A stretch of DNA of 24,267 nt, taken from NCBI GenBank assembly GCA_964473245.1, contig CAYYOL010000034.1:1-24267 (forward strand). Reading direction: 5' to 3'. A model generated the notes under the pieces. That model was not told where the DNA came from, did no database searches, and saw nothing but the letters and a program-made list of their open reading frames with translations. Source of the DNA: CAYZJV01 sp964473245. GTDB lineage: Bacteria > Spirochaetota > Spirochaetia > Sphaerochaetales > Sphaerochaetaceae. Positions 14,444-22,869 of this stretch are shown piece by piece (within the stretch, counting starts at the first letter, position 1; every line of letters begins with the position of its first letter). The position numbers and the translations under genes are program-made.

Positions 14444-16868
14444 AGCCAGACTCATCGGCATGTAAAACAATCGTGTCACCTTCGGCGAACGAACCAGCCA
14501 TGATCGCCTTTGCTAGCGGGTTCTCTACAAGAGTCTGAATACTCCGCTTTATAGGACGCGCTCCAAAATCGGGATTGTACCCAGCCGAGGAGATCGCATC
14601 GAGTACCGCATCATCGTATGTGAGAACCATGTTTCTCCTTGCAAGACGTCGAACCAGCAACTCCAATTGCAGCCCTACGATTCGTCTGATATGCTCCCGC
14701 TCCAATCGATGGAAAACGATGATCTCATCGATTCTATTGATGAATTCGGGCTTGAATGCTTTTGCGATGACCGACTCGACTGCCGATCGCGCCTCCTCGA
14801 ACGTCGGTGTGGTGAGCAAAAGCTCGCTCCCGAGATTGCTCGTCATGATCACGATCGTGTTGGTAAAATCGACTATGCGACCCTGTCCATCGGTGAGCCG
14901 TCCATCGTCTAGAACTTGCAGAAGGATGTTGAAAACATCGGGATGCGCCTTCTCGATCTCGTCGAACAGGATTACCGAATAGGGTCTTCTGCGAACCACT
15001 TCCGTGAGCTGACCTCCCTGGTCATAGCCCACATACCCGGGAGGGGCTCCGATCAGTCTACTTACCGAGAACTTCTCCATGTACTCACTCATATCGATTC
15101 TTGTAAGTGCCTTCTCGTCGTCGAAGAGGAATGAAGCAAGAACCTTCGCAAGCTCTGTCTTTCCCACCCCTGTAGGCCCTGCAAAAAGGAAAGTCCCCAA
15201 CGGTCTACGCTCATCGCCAATACCGGTCTTGTTTCTCCTGATTGCATCGCTTACTGCACGTATGGCTTCACTCTGACCAATGACCCGTTCACCGAGAATA
15301 TGTTCCAAGTTCACATATTTCTCCATCTCCGATGAGAGCATCTTTGCTACCGGAACTCCGGTCCAGTTGGATACGATACGCGCGACATCGTCATCTGAGA
15401 CCTCTTCTCTGAGCAACCTGCTGTTCTGCTGATCATCGTCCAACGCCTGGCTCTGCTTCGCAATCTCTTTCTGAAGGGCGGGAATGAGTCCGTGCTTGAT
15501 CTGAGCAGCCTTTGCAAGGTCTCCCTCTCGTTCACTCTGAAGCTCTTCGTTTTTCAACTGCTCCAGACGGGCTTTGTTCTCACGTATGCTGGATATCGCC
15601 TCCTTCTCATTCGTCCATTGGAGTTGGAGCGTGTCCCGTTTGTGTTTCAGTTCGGCAAGCTCGGCTTCGATCTTTTCCAACCGTTTCGCCGAATTCCGGT
15701 CTGTCTCTCTTCCAAGAGCTTGAACTTCGATGGTGAGCTGAAGGATCTTCCTCTCGATCTGATCTAATTCGACTGGCTGGCTCTCGATCTCCATCTTGAG
15801 TTGGCTCGCAGCTTCATCGACCAGATCGATCGCCTTATCCGGAAGGAATCGAGCGGTGATATAGCGATCGGAGAGAACAGCCGCGGCCACTAATGCTTCA
15901 TCGCGTATCCGAACGCCGTGGTGAACTTCATACCGCTCCTTTAGACCTCGAAGAATGGCAATCGTATCCTCAACACTCGGTTCGCTGGTGTATACCGGCT
16001 GAAATCGTCTTTCCAGTGCCTTATCAGACTCGATGTGCTTCCGATATTCATCGAGTGTCGTCGCCCCGACTGCACGCAACTCTCCTCTTGCCAAAGCTGG
16101 TTTCAGGAGATTCGATGCATCGGTCGAGCCCTCTGCAGCACCTGCACCGACAAGGGTATGCAACTCATCGATAAAGAGAATGATCGCTCCCTCCGATGAA
16201 ACGACCTCATTGATCACAGCCTTCAGTCGCTCCTCAAACTCGCCTCTGAACTTGGCTCCCGCAATCAGCGCACCGAGATCAAGCGCAAGCAGTCGCTTCG
16301 AGACAAGCGATTCGGGAACATCCTTCGAAACGATACGCTGTGCCAACCCCTCTACGATCGCCGTCTTTCCAACCCCAGGTTCACCGATAAGCACAGGGTT
16401 GTTCTTGGTCCTACGAGACAGTACCTGCATGACACGTCGGATCTCCTCATCTCGCCCGATCACCGGATCAAGCTTCTGCTGACGGGCAAGTGCGGTCATA
16501 TCCTTGCAATACTTTTCAAGTGATTGATAGCGATCCTCAGGATTTTCATCGGTTATGCGGTTGTTGCCCCGCACCAATTGCAGAGCCTTGAGCAACTCGT
16601 CCTTGGTCACCCCTCGNNNNNNNNNNNNNNNNNNNNNNNNNNNNNNNNNNNNNNNNNNNNNNNNNNNNNNNNNNNNNNNNNNNNNNNNNNNNNNNNNNNN
16701 NNNNNNNNNNNNNNNNTCGAAGAGAGGGATGAGTAGTCCATCTCTCTGCTGCAGAAGCGCGAGAAATAGATGCTCAACCTCGATCACGGGGTTCTTGTAT
16801 TCGTGAGCCAATGAGCTGGACGCTTGTATGGCTTCACGTAGTTTGATTGTCATTTTTTCAATGTTCAT
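14406..16868 (-). CDS. clpB: ATP-dependent disaggregase ClpB (with assembly gap)
   Basis: Hexameric AAA+ chaperone that extracts proteins from aggregates together with DnaK. The N-domain begins MNIEKMTIKLREAIQASS. The first AAA module has Walker A GEPGVGKT (162-169 in nominal numbering) and FIDELHTLVGAG. A long charged coiled-coil middle domain follows, which separates ClpB from ClpC/ClpA. The second module has GPTGVGKTE, ILFDEIEKAHPD and GARPIKRSIQ. GAGAGG lies before the ATG at 16868. A run of 100 N (16617-16716) interrupts the N-domain. Compared with E. coli ClpB about 44 residues more are missing than the N run allows, so the real gap is probably near 230 bases. The frame is kept across the run. 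Confidence 0.95.
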   Translation of the reverse strand: MNIEKMTIKLREAIQASSSLAHEYKNPVIEVEHLFLALLQQRDGLLIPLFXXXXXXXXXXXXXXXXXXXXXXXXXXXXXXXXXXRGVTKDELLKALQLVRGNNRITDENPEDRYQSLEKYCKDMTALARQQKLDPVIGRDEEIRRVMQVLSRRTKNNPVLIGEPGVGKTAIVEGLAQRIVSKDVPESLVSKRLLALDLGALIAGAKFRGEFEERLKAVINEVVSSEGAIILFIDELHTLVGAGAAEGSTDASNLLKPALARGELRAVGATTLDEYRKHIESDKALERRFQPVYTSEPSVEDTIAILRGLKERYEVHHGVRIRDEALVAAAVLSDRYITARFLPDKAIDLVDEAASQLKMEIESQPVELDQIERKILQLTIEVQALGRETDRNSAKRLEKIEAELAELKHKRDTLQLQWTNEKEAISSIRENKARLEQLKNEELQSEREGDLAKAAQIKHGLIPALQKEIAKQSQALDDDQQNSRLLREEVSDDDVARIVSNWTGVPVAKMLSSEMEKYVNLEHILGERVIGQSEAIRAVSDAIRRNKTGIGDERRPLGTFLFAGPTGVGKTELAKVLASFLFDDEKALTRIDMSEYMEKFSVSRLIGAPPGYVGYDQGGQLTEVVRRRPYSVILFDEIEKAHPDVFNILLQVLDDGRLTDGQGRIVDFTNTIVIMTSNLGSELLLTTPTFEEARSAVESVIAKAFKPEFINRIDEIIVFHRLEREHIRRIVGLQLELLVRRLARRNMVLTYDDAVLDAISSAGYNPDFGARPIKRSIQTLVENPLAKAIMAGSFAEGDTIVLHADESGSIELKNPRDQGA
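16617..16716. other. Assembly gap of 100 N inside clpB
   Basis: Exactly 100 undetermined bases, a conventional placeholder for a gap of unknown size. Flanking sequence encodes the ClpB N-domain on the left of the protein (…LLIPLF) and the linker to AAA-1 on the other side (RGVTKDELLKAL). Alignment by eye to E. coli ClpB suggests that roughly 77 residues are missing, not 33. Confidence 0.95.
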
Positions 16869-16901
16869 GCGTTACCTCTCGGGAAATGAAATCACCGGTA
16901 C

Positions 16902-16927
16902 ATCCACTTGTAATATACTGAGTGGAT
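16902..16927 (-). promoter_or_regulatory. clpB promoter region with inverted repeat
   Basis: A perfect 7-bp inverted repeat, ATCCACT-N12-AGTGGAT, lies 34 bases upstream of the clpB ATG. On the minus strand the spacer between the arms contains a possible -10 TATATT, with a weak -35 TTGCCG 17 bases before it. The repeat is not the CIRCE element (TTAGCACTC-N9-GAGTGCTAA) bound by HrcA. It may be an operator for another regulator, possibly of heat-shock control. The arms are seen. The function is inferred. Confidence 0.45.
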
Positions 16928-16961
16928 TGAGGTGCGGCAAACAGCGCGGTGGCCTATACTG

Positions 16962-17579
16962 CTAGCGGATGAAATTCTGATCAGAGGTTGGACGAAGGAG
17001 CTCAAGATAGTTGCTCACCATCTCCTTCGAACCTACAACATCGAACGAATCGAGGAAAGCAAGTTGGAAACAGAATGACTCGAGGAGAATCACGAGATGT
17101 TGGGTAATGCGGTTGATATCGATCTCTACGATCTCTCCAGTCGAGATACCCAAACGGAGCAGTCGTTTGAACAGAATATGTAGCTTTGCGGTCCTTCGAA
17201 GAATGATGTCGGAAAAGTCGGTCCCCTCTTTCTTCAGCTGCAACATGACATCCATCAATGAAGTCAACTCCCCACGATGCTGGGTCGAGATTTCGATGAT
17301 GTCATAGCAGATTGTCAGAATTCGCTTCACTATTCCATCCGGCGTGTTCCAAGCATATTCGGCATACTTGGTGAACATTCTTCCGGTGACGAGTTTGACT
17401 GCATAGTAGTAGATCTGTTCTTTATCCTTGAAATACTGGTAGATGGTGGGACGAGATATGCCACATTCGGTAGCAATCAATGAGAGGTTGGAATCCCGAT
17501 ATCCTTCGCGCGCAAAAACCCGCAACGCGGTCTGCAATATCTTCTCTTTGCGCTCCTCATGGTTAATTTTCTTTGGCAT
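16962..17579 (-). CDS. TetR/AcrR-family transcriptional regulator
   Basis: A 205-residue one-component repressor. The N-terminal DNA-binding domain follows the TetR plan: KEKILQTALRVFAREGYRDSNLSLIA, then helix-turn-helix residues ECGISRPTIYQYFKDKEQIYYYAV (about residues 38-61). The C-terminal part, about residues 65-205, is helical and would bind a ligand and dimerise, but it gives no hint of the ligand. The ribosome site is weak (AGGATTGTAGGC before ATG). It is divergent from the M20 peptidase gene with 97 bases between them, which suggests that it controls itself and perhaps that gene. It also lies upstream of clpB in the same direction, separated by about 93 bases with a separate promoter. 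Confidence 0.92.
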   Translation of the reverse strand: MPKKINHEERKEKILQTALRVFAREGYRDSNLSLIATECGISRPTIYQYFKDKEQIYYYAVKLVTGRMFTKYAEYAWNTPDGIVKRILTICYDIIEISTQHRGELTSLMDVMLQLKKEGTDFSDIILRRTAKLHILFKRLLRLGISTGEIVEIDINRITQHLVILLESFCFQLAFLDSFDVVGSKEMVSNYLELLRPTSDQNFIR

Positions 17580-17616
17580 GCCTACAATCCTACTACTCTG
17601 TACTTCAAATCTTATG

Positions 17617-17640
17617 TTACACTATAGCATGTATCTGTAA
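17617..17640. promoter_or_regulatory. Candidate TetR operator in the divergent spacer
   Basis: The spacer between the TetR gene and the M20 peptidase contains an inverted repeat TTACA-N14-TGTAA around an AT-rich centre with a possible TATAGC -10 on the plus strand. TetR-family proteins usually bind such short palindromes between divergent genes. The arms are short and the call is weak. Confidence 0.3.
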
Positions 17641-17676
17641 AAGACACTACGAAAAACAACAAGGGGGGATACTTCT

Positions 17677-19125
17677 TTGGGCTTTCTCTTCATAATTCTC
17701 GGGATTGTCATAGGTTTTCCTCTTATCGTTTGCCTGATTCGTCTCTTCACTCTTCGGAGATCAGTGGAGAGACAGGAGGCATTCATGCCCACCTACCTCT
17801 CTTTCGAGGAGAAAGAGGAGATGGGAAGCCACCTTGCTCAGGCCGTTTCATTCGAGACCATCGCCGGTCGTGACGAGACGGCTTTTCTCCAACTTCATGC
17901 ATATCTGAAACAAACATATCCTACCGTATTTTCCACACTCGAATCTCTCGATACAGGGGAGCGAAACAATCTGGTGTTCCGCTGGAAAGGAGAGGATGAA
18001 AAAGCGCTCCCCGTCCTACTCACAGCCCATCAGGATGTAGTTCCCGCCGATGAGACGCATGAATGGACGCACCCACCCTTCTCCGGTCATATCTCTGATG
18101 GCTTCGTGTGGGGACGAGGAAGTTTCGACGCAAAAGGTCAGATGATAGCCATTCTAGAAACCATCGAACGGTTGCTTATGGACGGATTTCATCCCAAACG
18201 GACCTGGTATGTGGCCTTCGGGTGCGACGAGGAGACCAAAGGGGACCGTGGTGCTCGTACCATTGTCTCCTTTTTCAAACAGCAAGGTATCCGTTTTGCC
18301 TTCATTCTCGATGAAGGTGGCGTGGTGGCACAAGGGTTCGTTCCCATGGTCTCGGCTCCTGTGGCTGTGGTCGGCATAGTAGAGAAGGGCAATTGTTCAA
18401 TCAGACTCTCCTGTGAGAAAGAGGGGGGTCATGCTTCCAGTCCGAACAATCCGACTGCATTGGGTATACTCGGCAAAGCCATCTGGAACATAGAATCGAA
18501 ACGACCTCCCGCCCATTACGAGCCTCCTACGAGGATGATGCTTCAGTCCCTTGGAAAGTATGCAAAATGGCCCCTCGCTCTCGTTCTTTTGAACATATGG
18601 TTATTTCGACCGGTGGTCACCATGATTCTCGGAGCTTCGCCAACTATGAATGCCCTTATCCGCACCACCTTCGCTGTCACGGTAACCGAAGGGAGTTCAG
18701 CAGTGAATGTGATTTCCAATAGTGCAAGTGCCCTTGTCAACGTACGCACACTACCCAGCATGTCTACTGAAAAAGCTGTTGCATGGTTGAACCGTACAAT
18801 CGGCGATAGTCGAGTGCATGTCTCTGTAGAATCGGATGCAAAACGTTCTCGTGCATCTCGGATTGACTGTCCGGAGTTTCAAGCTCTCATAGCAACGATT
18901 CGATCGGTCTTTCCTCATGCGATACCCACTCCGTATGTCATGATCAGTGGTTCCGATGCACTTCTGTACGAAGAACTGAGCGAGCAGGTATATCGATTCA
19001 CACCTGCTCTGATGGAATCGGGGGAAGTAAAGCGCATGCACAACCGAGATGAACGGTTCTCATTGGAGAATCTCGGTCAGGCTGTTACATTCTATACGAA
19101 CCTTATTACCCGAGACACTCCTTAG
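17677..19125 (+). CDS. Membrane-anchored M20-family metallopeptidase (CPS1/PM20D1-like)
   Basis: Zinc-dependent hydrolase of the M20 family, which cleaves peptide or N-acyl amide bonds. 482 aa. The start is a TTG at 17677 with a strong AGGGGGG eight bases before it. The first ATG lies after the membrane segment, which would be lost. One N-terminal transmembrane helix (about 2-23) is followed by the catalytic domain. Expected metal ligands and catalytic residues are His118 and Asp120 (TAHQD), Asp151 (GRGSFDAKG), Glu185-Glu186 (DEETKG), Asp212 (LDEGG) and His455 (MHNRDE). A dimerisation lid lies between, from about 225 to 360. The set resembles yeast carboxypeptidase S and PM20D1, which also have an N-terminal membrane anchor. 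Substrate unknown. It converges on the carbamoyltransferase gene five bases away. Confidence 0.88.
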   Translation: MGFLFIILGIVIGFPLIVCLIRLFTLRRSVERQEAFMPTYLSFEEKEEMGSHLAQAVSFETIAGRDETAFLQLHAYLKQTYPTVFSTLESLDTGERNNLVFRWKGEDEKALPVLLTAHQDVVPADETHEWTHPPFSGHISDGFVWGRGSFDAKGQMIAILETIERLLMDGFHPKRTWYVAFGCDEETKGDRGARTIVSFFKQQGIRFAFILDEGGVVAQGFVPMVSAPVAVVGIVEKGNCSIRLSCEKEGGHASSPNNPTALGILGKAIWNIESKRPPAHYEPPTRMMLQSLGKYAKWPLALVLLNIWLFRPVVTMILGASPTMNALIRTTFAVTVTEGSSAVNVISNSASALVNVRTLPSMSTEKAVAWLNRTIGDSRVHVSVESDAKRSRASRIDCPEFQALIATIRSVFPHAIPTPYVMISGSDALLYEELSEQVYRFTPALMESGEVKRMHNRDERFSLENLGQAVTFYTNLITRDTP

Positions 19126-19130
19126 CCCGA

Positions 19131-20123
19131 TTAGAGTACGTCAGTCATGGTAGCTACCATGACTGCCTTTATGGTATGCATACGGTTCTCAGCCTCATCG
19201 AATACAACCGAGTAGGAGCTTCGGAACACTTCATCGGTGACTTCCATCTCCTTGAGCCCGAATTTTTCGAAGACATCCATGCCAATGCTCGTTTCGAGAT
19301 CGTGGAATGAGGGGAGACAATGCTGGAACATGACGCTCGGATTCTCGGCGGCTCGAATCAGATCCATGGTCACACGATATGGCTGAAGCAATGCGATTCT
19401 ACTCGACATCTTATCCTCCTCGCCCATGGAGACCCAGACATCGGTGTAGATGATGTCTGCCCCTTTCACAGCAGCGTACGGATCTGTCTCATATGAGAAC
19501 GTTCCCCCGGAAGCGTCCCTATCTTCCTTGAGCGAATTCACCAGCAGCTTGGATGGTGACAACTCCTGAGGTGAGGCGATAACGTAATCCATTCCCACCT
19601 TTGCAGCTCCTATCATGAGGGCATTCGCCATATTGTTTCGCCCGTCACCGACATAGACGAACTTCACGTTGTCCAGTGGCTTGTCGCAATGCTCACGAGC
19701 TGTCATGAAATCGGCAAGCACCTGTGTGGGATGATCGTCATCGGTGAGCCCGTTCCATACCGGGATTCCCGAATACTCGGCCAACTGCTCAACAAGTCGC
19801 TGACTGCTGCCTCGATACTGCATGCCATCGTAGTACCGGCCGAGTACACGGGCGGTATCTTCGATCGACTCCTTCTTGCCCATCTGGCTGTTCGTCAGGA
19901 ACGTCACGTGAGCTCCCTCATCGAAAGCGGCGACCTCGAAGGCACATCTGGTACGAGTTGACGGTTTGTCGAATATGAGTACGATATTCTTTCCAGCCAG
20001 GAGTGCATCCCGTTGCCCGTTCCGCTTTTTCTCCTTCAGTTGATCGGAGAGGTCGAGCAGAGAGAGAATCTCCTCTGAAGTATAATCCTTGAGTGTCAGA
20101 AAACTTCTTCCTTTCAGTGTCAT
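19131..20123 (-). CDS. argF: Ornithine carbamoyltransferase
   Basis: Makes citrulline from ornithine and carbamoyl phosphate in arginine synthesis, or runs in reverse in the arginine deiminase pathway (then called arcB). The 330 aa contain the carbamoyl-phosphate motif STRTR (55-59), HPTQ (131-134), the ornithine-side DVWVSMG (228-234) and HCLP (268-271). These separate it from aspartate carbamoyltransferase. The ATG overlaps the rmuC stop as ATGA, and GAGGAG sits inside the end of rmuC, so translation is coupled. No arginine-pathway gene adjoins it, so the anabolic or catabolic role is undecided. The last codons form a perfect 24-bp palindrome. Confidence 0.95.
   Translation of the reverse strand: MTLKGRSFLTLKDYTSEEILSLLDLSDQLKEKKRNGQRDALLAGKNIVLIFDKPSTRTRCAFEVAAFDEGAHVTFLTNSQMGKKESIEDTARVLGRYYDGMQYRGSSQRLVEQLAEYSGIPVWNGLTDDDHPTQVLADFMTAREHCDKPLDNVKFVYVGDGRNNMANALMIGAAKVGMDYVIASPQELSPSKLLVNSLKEDRDASGGTFSYETDPYAAVKGADIIYTDVWVSMGEEDKMSSRIALLQPYRVTMDLIRAAENPSVMFQHCLPSFHDLETSIGMDVFEKFGLKEMEVTDEVFRSSYSVVFDEAENRMHTIKAVMVATMTDVL
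19142..19165. repeat. Perfect 24-bp palindrome at the argF 3' end
   Basis: CAGTCATGGTAG is followed directly by its exact reverse complement, CTACCATGACTG. It lies inside the argF coding sequence (codons for AVMVATMT) 17 bases past the stop of the convergent peptidase gene. On the plus strand the stem is followed by CCTTTATGG, too weak a U-run to call it a firm terminator. It could stop transcription of the peptidase gene in a region with no spacer. Confidence 0.7.
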
Positions 20124-21325
20124 GGTGATTTCTCCTCATCTTCTTCGTATTCGATGGAAGAGGCAGACTCCACCGATACGAGTCTTTTTTGAATTTTTTC
20201 TGTGCTTTTATAAGCCATATCAAGATCTCCAGAAGCTTGATCGAGCCGTTTTCGTGTCTTGAGTAGCAACTCTCCGAATCGAGAGAACTCAGTCTTCACT
20301 CCTCCGAGAATCTGCCACACCTCACTCGATCGCTTCTGAATCGCCAAAGTTCTGAACCCCATTTGTAGACTGTTCAGAAGGGCAGTAAGTGTTGTCGGGC
20401 CGGCTACCACAACGCGATAATCACGCTGTAGTTCATCCACGAGACCTGGTGTGTTGAGGACCTCCGCGTACAGCCCCTCCAAGGGGAGAAAGAGTACAGC
20501 GAAGTCGGTCGTGGCTGGAGGATCCAGGTACTTGGATGCAATATCCTTCGCCTCTCCACGAATGCGTGTTCTCACCCCTTTTCTCGCAACCTCTGCACCT
20601 TCGCCGTCACCCTCCTGCAAAGCTGCAGTGAGTCGGTCGTAATCCTCTTTGGGGAACTTCGCATCGATCGGAAGATATACACTTGATGCAGCACGCTTGT
20701 CGGAGTCGGGTCCTGGTAGCCTGATTGCGAACTCCACACGATCGTTCGAGCCACGTTTCGTTGCAATGTTTGCGGCATACTGATCGGGAGACATGATATC
20801 CTGCAGAATGGCATGAAGCTGAAACTCTCCCAACATACCGCGAGTCTTCACATTCGTGAGCACTCGCTTGAGATCTCCCACTCCATCGGCAAGTGTCTGC
20901 ATCTCACCAAGACTCTTGTTTACCACCGTCAGCTGTTCACTTACCAGTTTGAAGGACTCTCCGAGTCTCCTCTCCAGTGTCTCATGCAACTTCTCATCTA
21001 CTGTGACTCGGATCTGCTCTAATTTCCTCTCGTTGTCCATTCTAATATGCTCCAACCTCTGATCGAGAGATTGTCGCATTTCCAACAGCTGCCGTTCGGT
21101 CTTGTCACTCAGGGTATTCGTCTGAACTGAGACTCCTTCGAGACGTGTCTGAGTGAGAGATGCGATCCCAGTCAGTGTTGCAACCGATTCGTTATGAGAA
21201 GACTGGAGCGTTTCGGAGACCTCTCTCCTCAACCGCTCCAATCTGTTTCGTACCGAAAAAAGTGTGATGATTGAAACCGCGACAATCGCAACCATGCCGC
21301 CGAGGGTAATGTACATGATGTTCAT
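20120..21325 (-). CDS. rmuC: RmuC-family protein (DNA recombination/inversion limiting)
   Basis: RmuC proteins carry a nuclease-like core and in E. coli limit inversions at short inverted repeats. The mechanism is little known. 401 aa. An N-terminal membrane helix (about 4-24, ITLGGMVAIVAVSIITLF) is followed by a long coiled coil (about 25-160), then the RmuC core with YLPIDAKFPKEDYDRL (about residues 220-235), DFAVLFLPLEGLYAEVL and GPTTLTALLNSLQMGFRTLAIQ blocks. A possible -10 (TATAGT, 21344-21349) precedes the ATG, but the -35 is weak. It overlaps argF by four bases and follows metQ after 57 bases, so it may be part of the met operon transcript. Confidence 0.93.
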   Translation of the reverse strand: MNIMYITLGGMVAIVAVSIITLFSVRNRLERLRREVSETLQSSHNESVATLTGIASLTQTRLEGVSVQTNTLSDKTERQLLEMRQSLDQRLEHIRMDNERKLEQIRVTVDEKLHETLERRLGESFKLVSEQLTVVNKSLGEMQTLADGVGDLKRVLTNVKTRGMLGEFQLHAILQDIMSPDQYAANIATKRGSNDRVEFAIRLPGPDSDKRAASSVYLPIDAKFPKEDYDRLTAALQEGDGEGAEVARKGVRTRIRGEAKDIASKYLDPPATTDFAVLFLPLEGLYAEVLNTPGLVDELQRDYRVVVAGPTTLTALLNSLQMGFRTLAIQKRSSEVWQILGGVKTEFSRFGELLLKTRKRLDQASGDLDMAYKSTEKIQKRLVSVESASSIEYEEDEEKSP

Positions 21326-21382
21326 GTCCTTGCTCCTGTCGACACTATACTACGATGCCACGGTCAGGGTAACCCGGCACCC

Positions 21383-22183
21383 CTAGAAAACTACAACGAC
21401 TTCACCATTGGGATAGTTTTCGGCAACATAGTCCTTGATCTTCTGACTCTGCAATGCCTTCACAAGAGCCTGGATGGCAGGATCGTTCTCACTTCCTTCC
21501 TTGACTGCAACAATATTCACATACGGTGAATCTGCTCCTTCTACAGCCAATCCATCCTGATTCGCTTTCAGTCCGGCAGGAATTGCATAGTTTCCGTTGA
21601 TGACCGCTGCATCGACATCGCTAAGAACACGAGGAAGCGAAGCTGCTTCGATTTCCCTGAATCTGAGATTCCGTGGATTGTCGACTACGTCGAATGGAGT
21701 TGCAGCGATTCCTGCATCCTCGACCAACGTGATCAGTCCGGCAGTCTCGAGCAACAGGAGAGCTCTGCCACCATTTGTAGGATCGTTTGGAATTGCTATC
21801 GTCGCCCCATCTCCGATACTGTCAAGACTTGCGTGCTTGCGTGAATAGAGTGCAATAGGCTCAATGTGGATACCACCTGCGTTCACAAGATGATAGCCCT
21901 GTTCTACGTTGAACGATTCAAGATACGGAATATGCTGGAAGAAGTTGGCATCGATCTGCCCATCCTCAAGCGCCTTGTTTGGTGTGACATAGTCGGTGAA
22001 CTCGATGACCTTCAGCGTGATTCCTTCTGCTACAAGATCGGAAACCACCAGGTTCAGCATTGCTGCGTGCGGCTCCGGAGTTGCCCCTACCGTTAGCGTG
22101 TTCACGCTCTCTTTGGATCCCGCTGCAAACGCAACGACTCCCACCAATAAAATAACAACAGTTATGGCAGTGAATTTTCTCAT
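21383..22183 (-). CDS. metQ: Methionine ABC transporter substrate-binding protein MetQ
   Basis: Periplasmic receptor that delivers methionine to the MetNI importer. The 266 residues contain a signal peptide (about 1-20, MRKFTAITVVILLVGVVAFA) and the NlpA/MetQ core: VGATPEPHAAMLNLV, DGQIDANFFQHIPYL, and the IPNDPTNGGRALLLLE and VDAAVINGNYAIPAGL blocks. Unlike most MetQ proteins, no Cys follows the signal. The sequence reads AFA-AGSKES, so a secreted soluble protein rather than a lipoprotein is predicted. GGGAG lies nine bases before the ATG. Order metN-metI-metQ is the usual one. Some homologues bind other amino acids, so methionine is inferred from context. Confidence 0.93.
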   Translation of the reverse strand: MRKFTAITVVILLVGVVAFAAGSKESVNTLTVGATPEPHAAMLNLVVSDLVAEGITLKVIEFTDYVTPNKALEDGQIDANFFQHIPYLESFNVEQGYHLVNAGGIHIEPIALYSRKHASLDSIGDGATIAIPNDPTNGGRALLLLETAGLITLVEDAGIAATPFDVVDNPRNLRFREIEAASLPRVLSDVDAAVINGNYAIPAGLKANQDGLAVEGADSPYVNIVAVKEGSENDPAIQALVKALQSQKIKDYVAENYPNGEVVVVF

Positions 22184-22205
22184 ACTCTACATCTCCCTTT
22201 GATAT

Positions 22206-22868
22206 CTAACGTCTCGCCATCATGCGAGCGCTGATCTTGTTTCCAATGACTTGGACAACCTCCACCAATACGAGTATCACGATTACTGAGACCAACATGA
22301 CATCTGGTCTGAATCGCTGATATCCATAGCGTATGGCAAGATCACCCAATCCTCCTCCACCAATCGCCCCAGCCATGGCCGAATAGCCTATAAGGTTAAT
22401 GATGGTCAATGTGATTCCCGAAACCAAAGAAGGCATAGCCTCTGGTATCAGAACCTTCAAAATGATCTGCATGGTGGTGGATCCCATTGCGCGGGCGGCC
22501 TGAATGACCCCCGGATCCACCTCCTTGATCGCTGTCTCTATGATTCGTGCGACAAACGGTGCGGCAGCGATAGACAGCGGTACGATCGTTGCCGTGGTAC
22601 CGATACTGGTACCGACGATGATTCGAGAGAGAGGAAATAGCAGAATCATAAGGATTATGAAGGGAAATGAGCGAAGAATATTCACTACACGTCCCAGCAC
22701 GTTGTTCAATAACGGTTTAGGAATAATTCCGCCTTGGGCTTCAGGACCAGTGATGCAGAGCAATATCCCGAGTGGAAGACCTAGGATTAGGGAGAAGAGG
22801 GTAGATGCGAATACCATAGCGAGAGTCTCTGCAGTGGCACTCCATACCAAGGTGAACAACATATTCAT
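22206..22868 (-). CDS. metI: Methionine ABC transporter permease MetI
   Basis: Membrane channel of the methionine importer. 220 aa with about five transmembrane helices and the coupling loop QAARAMGSTTMQIILKVLIPEA (about residues 123-144) that contacts the ATPase. The ATG at 22868 follows the metN stop by one base, and AGGAGG lies inside the end of metN, so translation is coupled. An ATG 26 codons upstream is inside metN and adds a non-family segment rich in Arg and Cys, so I rejected it. The last helix region ends in KISARMMARR. Confidence 0.95.
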   Translation of the reverse strand: MNMLFTLVWSATAETLAMVFASTLFSLILGLPLGILLCITGPEAQGGIIPKPLLNNVLGRVVNILRSFPFIILMILLFPLSRIIVGTSIGTTATIVPLSIAAAPFVARIIETAIKEVDPGVIQAARAMGSTTMQIILKVLIPEAMPSLVSGITLTIINLIGYSAMAGAIGGGGLGDLAIRYGYQRFRPDVMLVSVIVILVLVEVVQVIGNKISARMMARR

Positions 22869-22869
22869 G

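Noticed and set aside
16869..16961. CIRCE (HrcA) operator at clpB
   Set aside because: The repeat there (ATCCACT-N12-AGTGGAT) does not match TTAGCACTC-N9-GAGTGCTAA in sequence or spacing.
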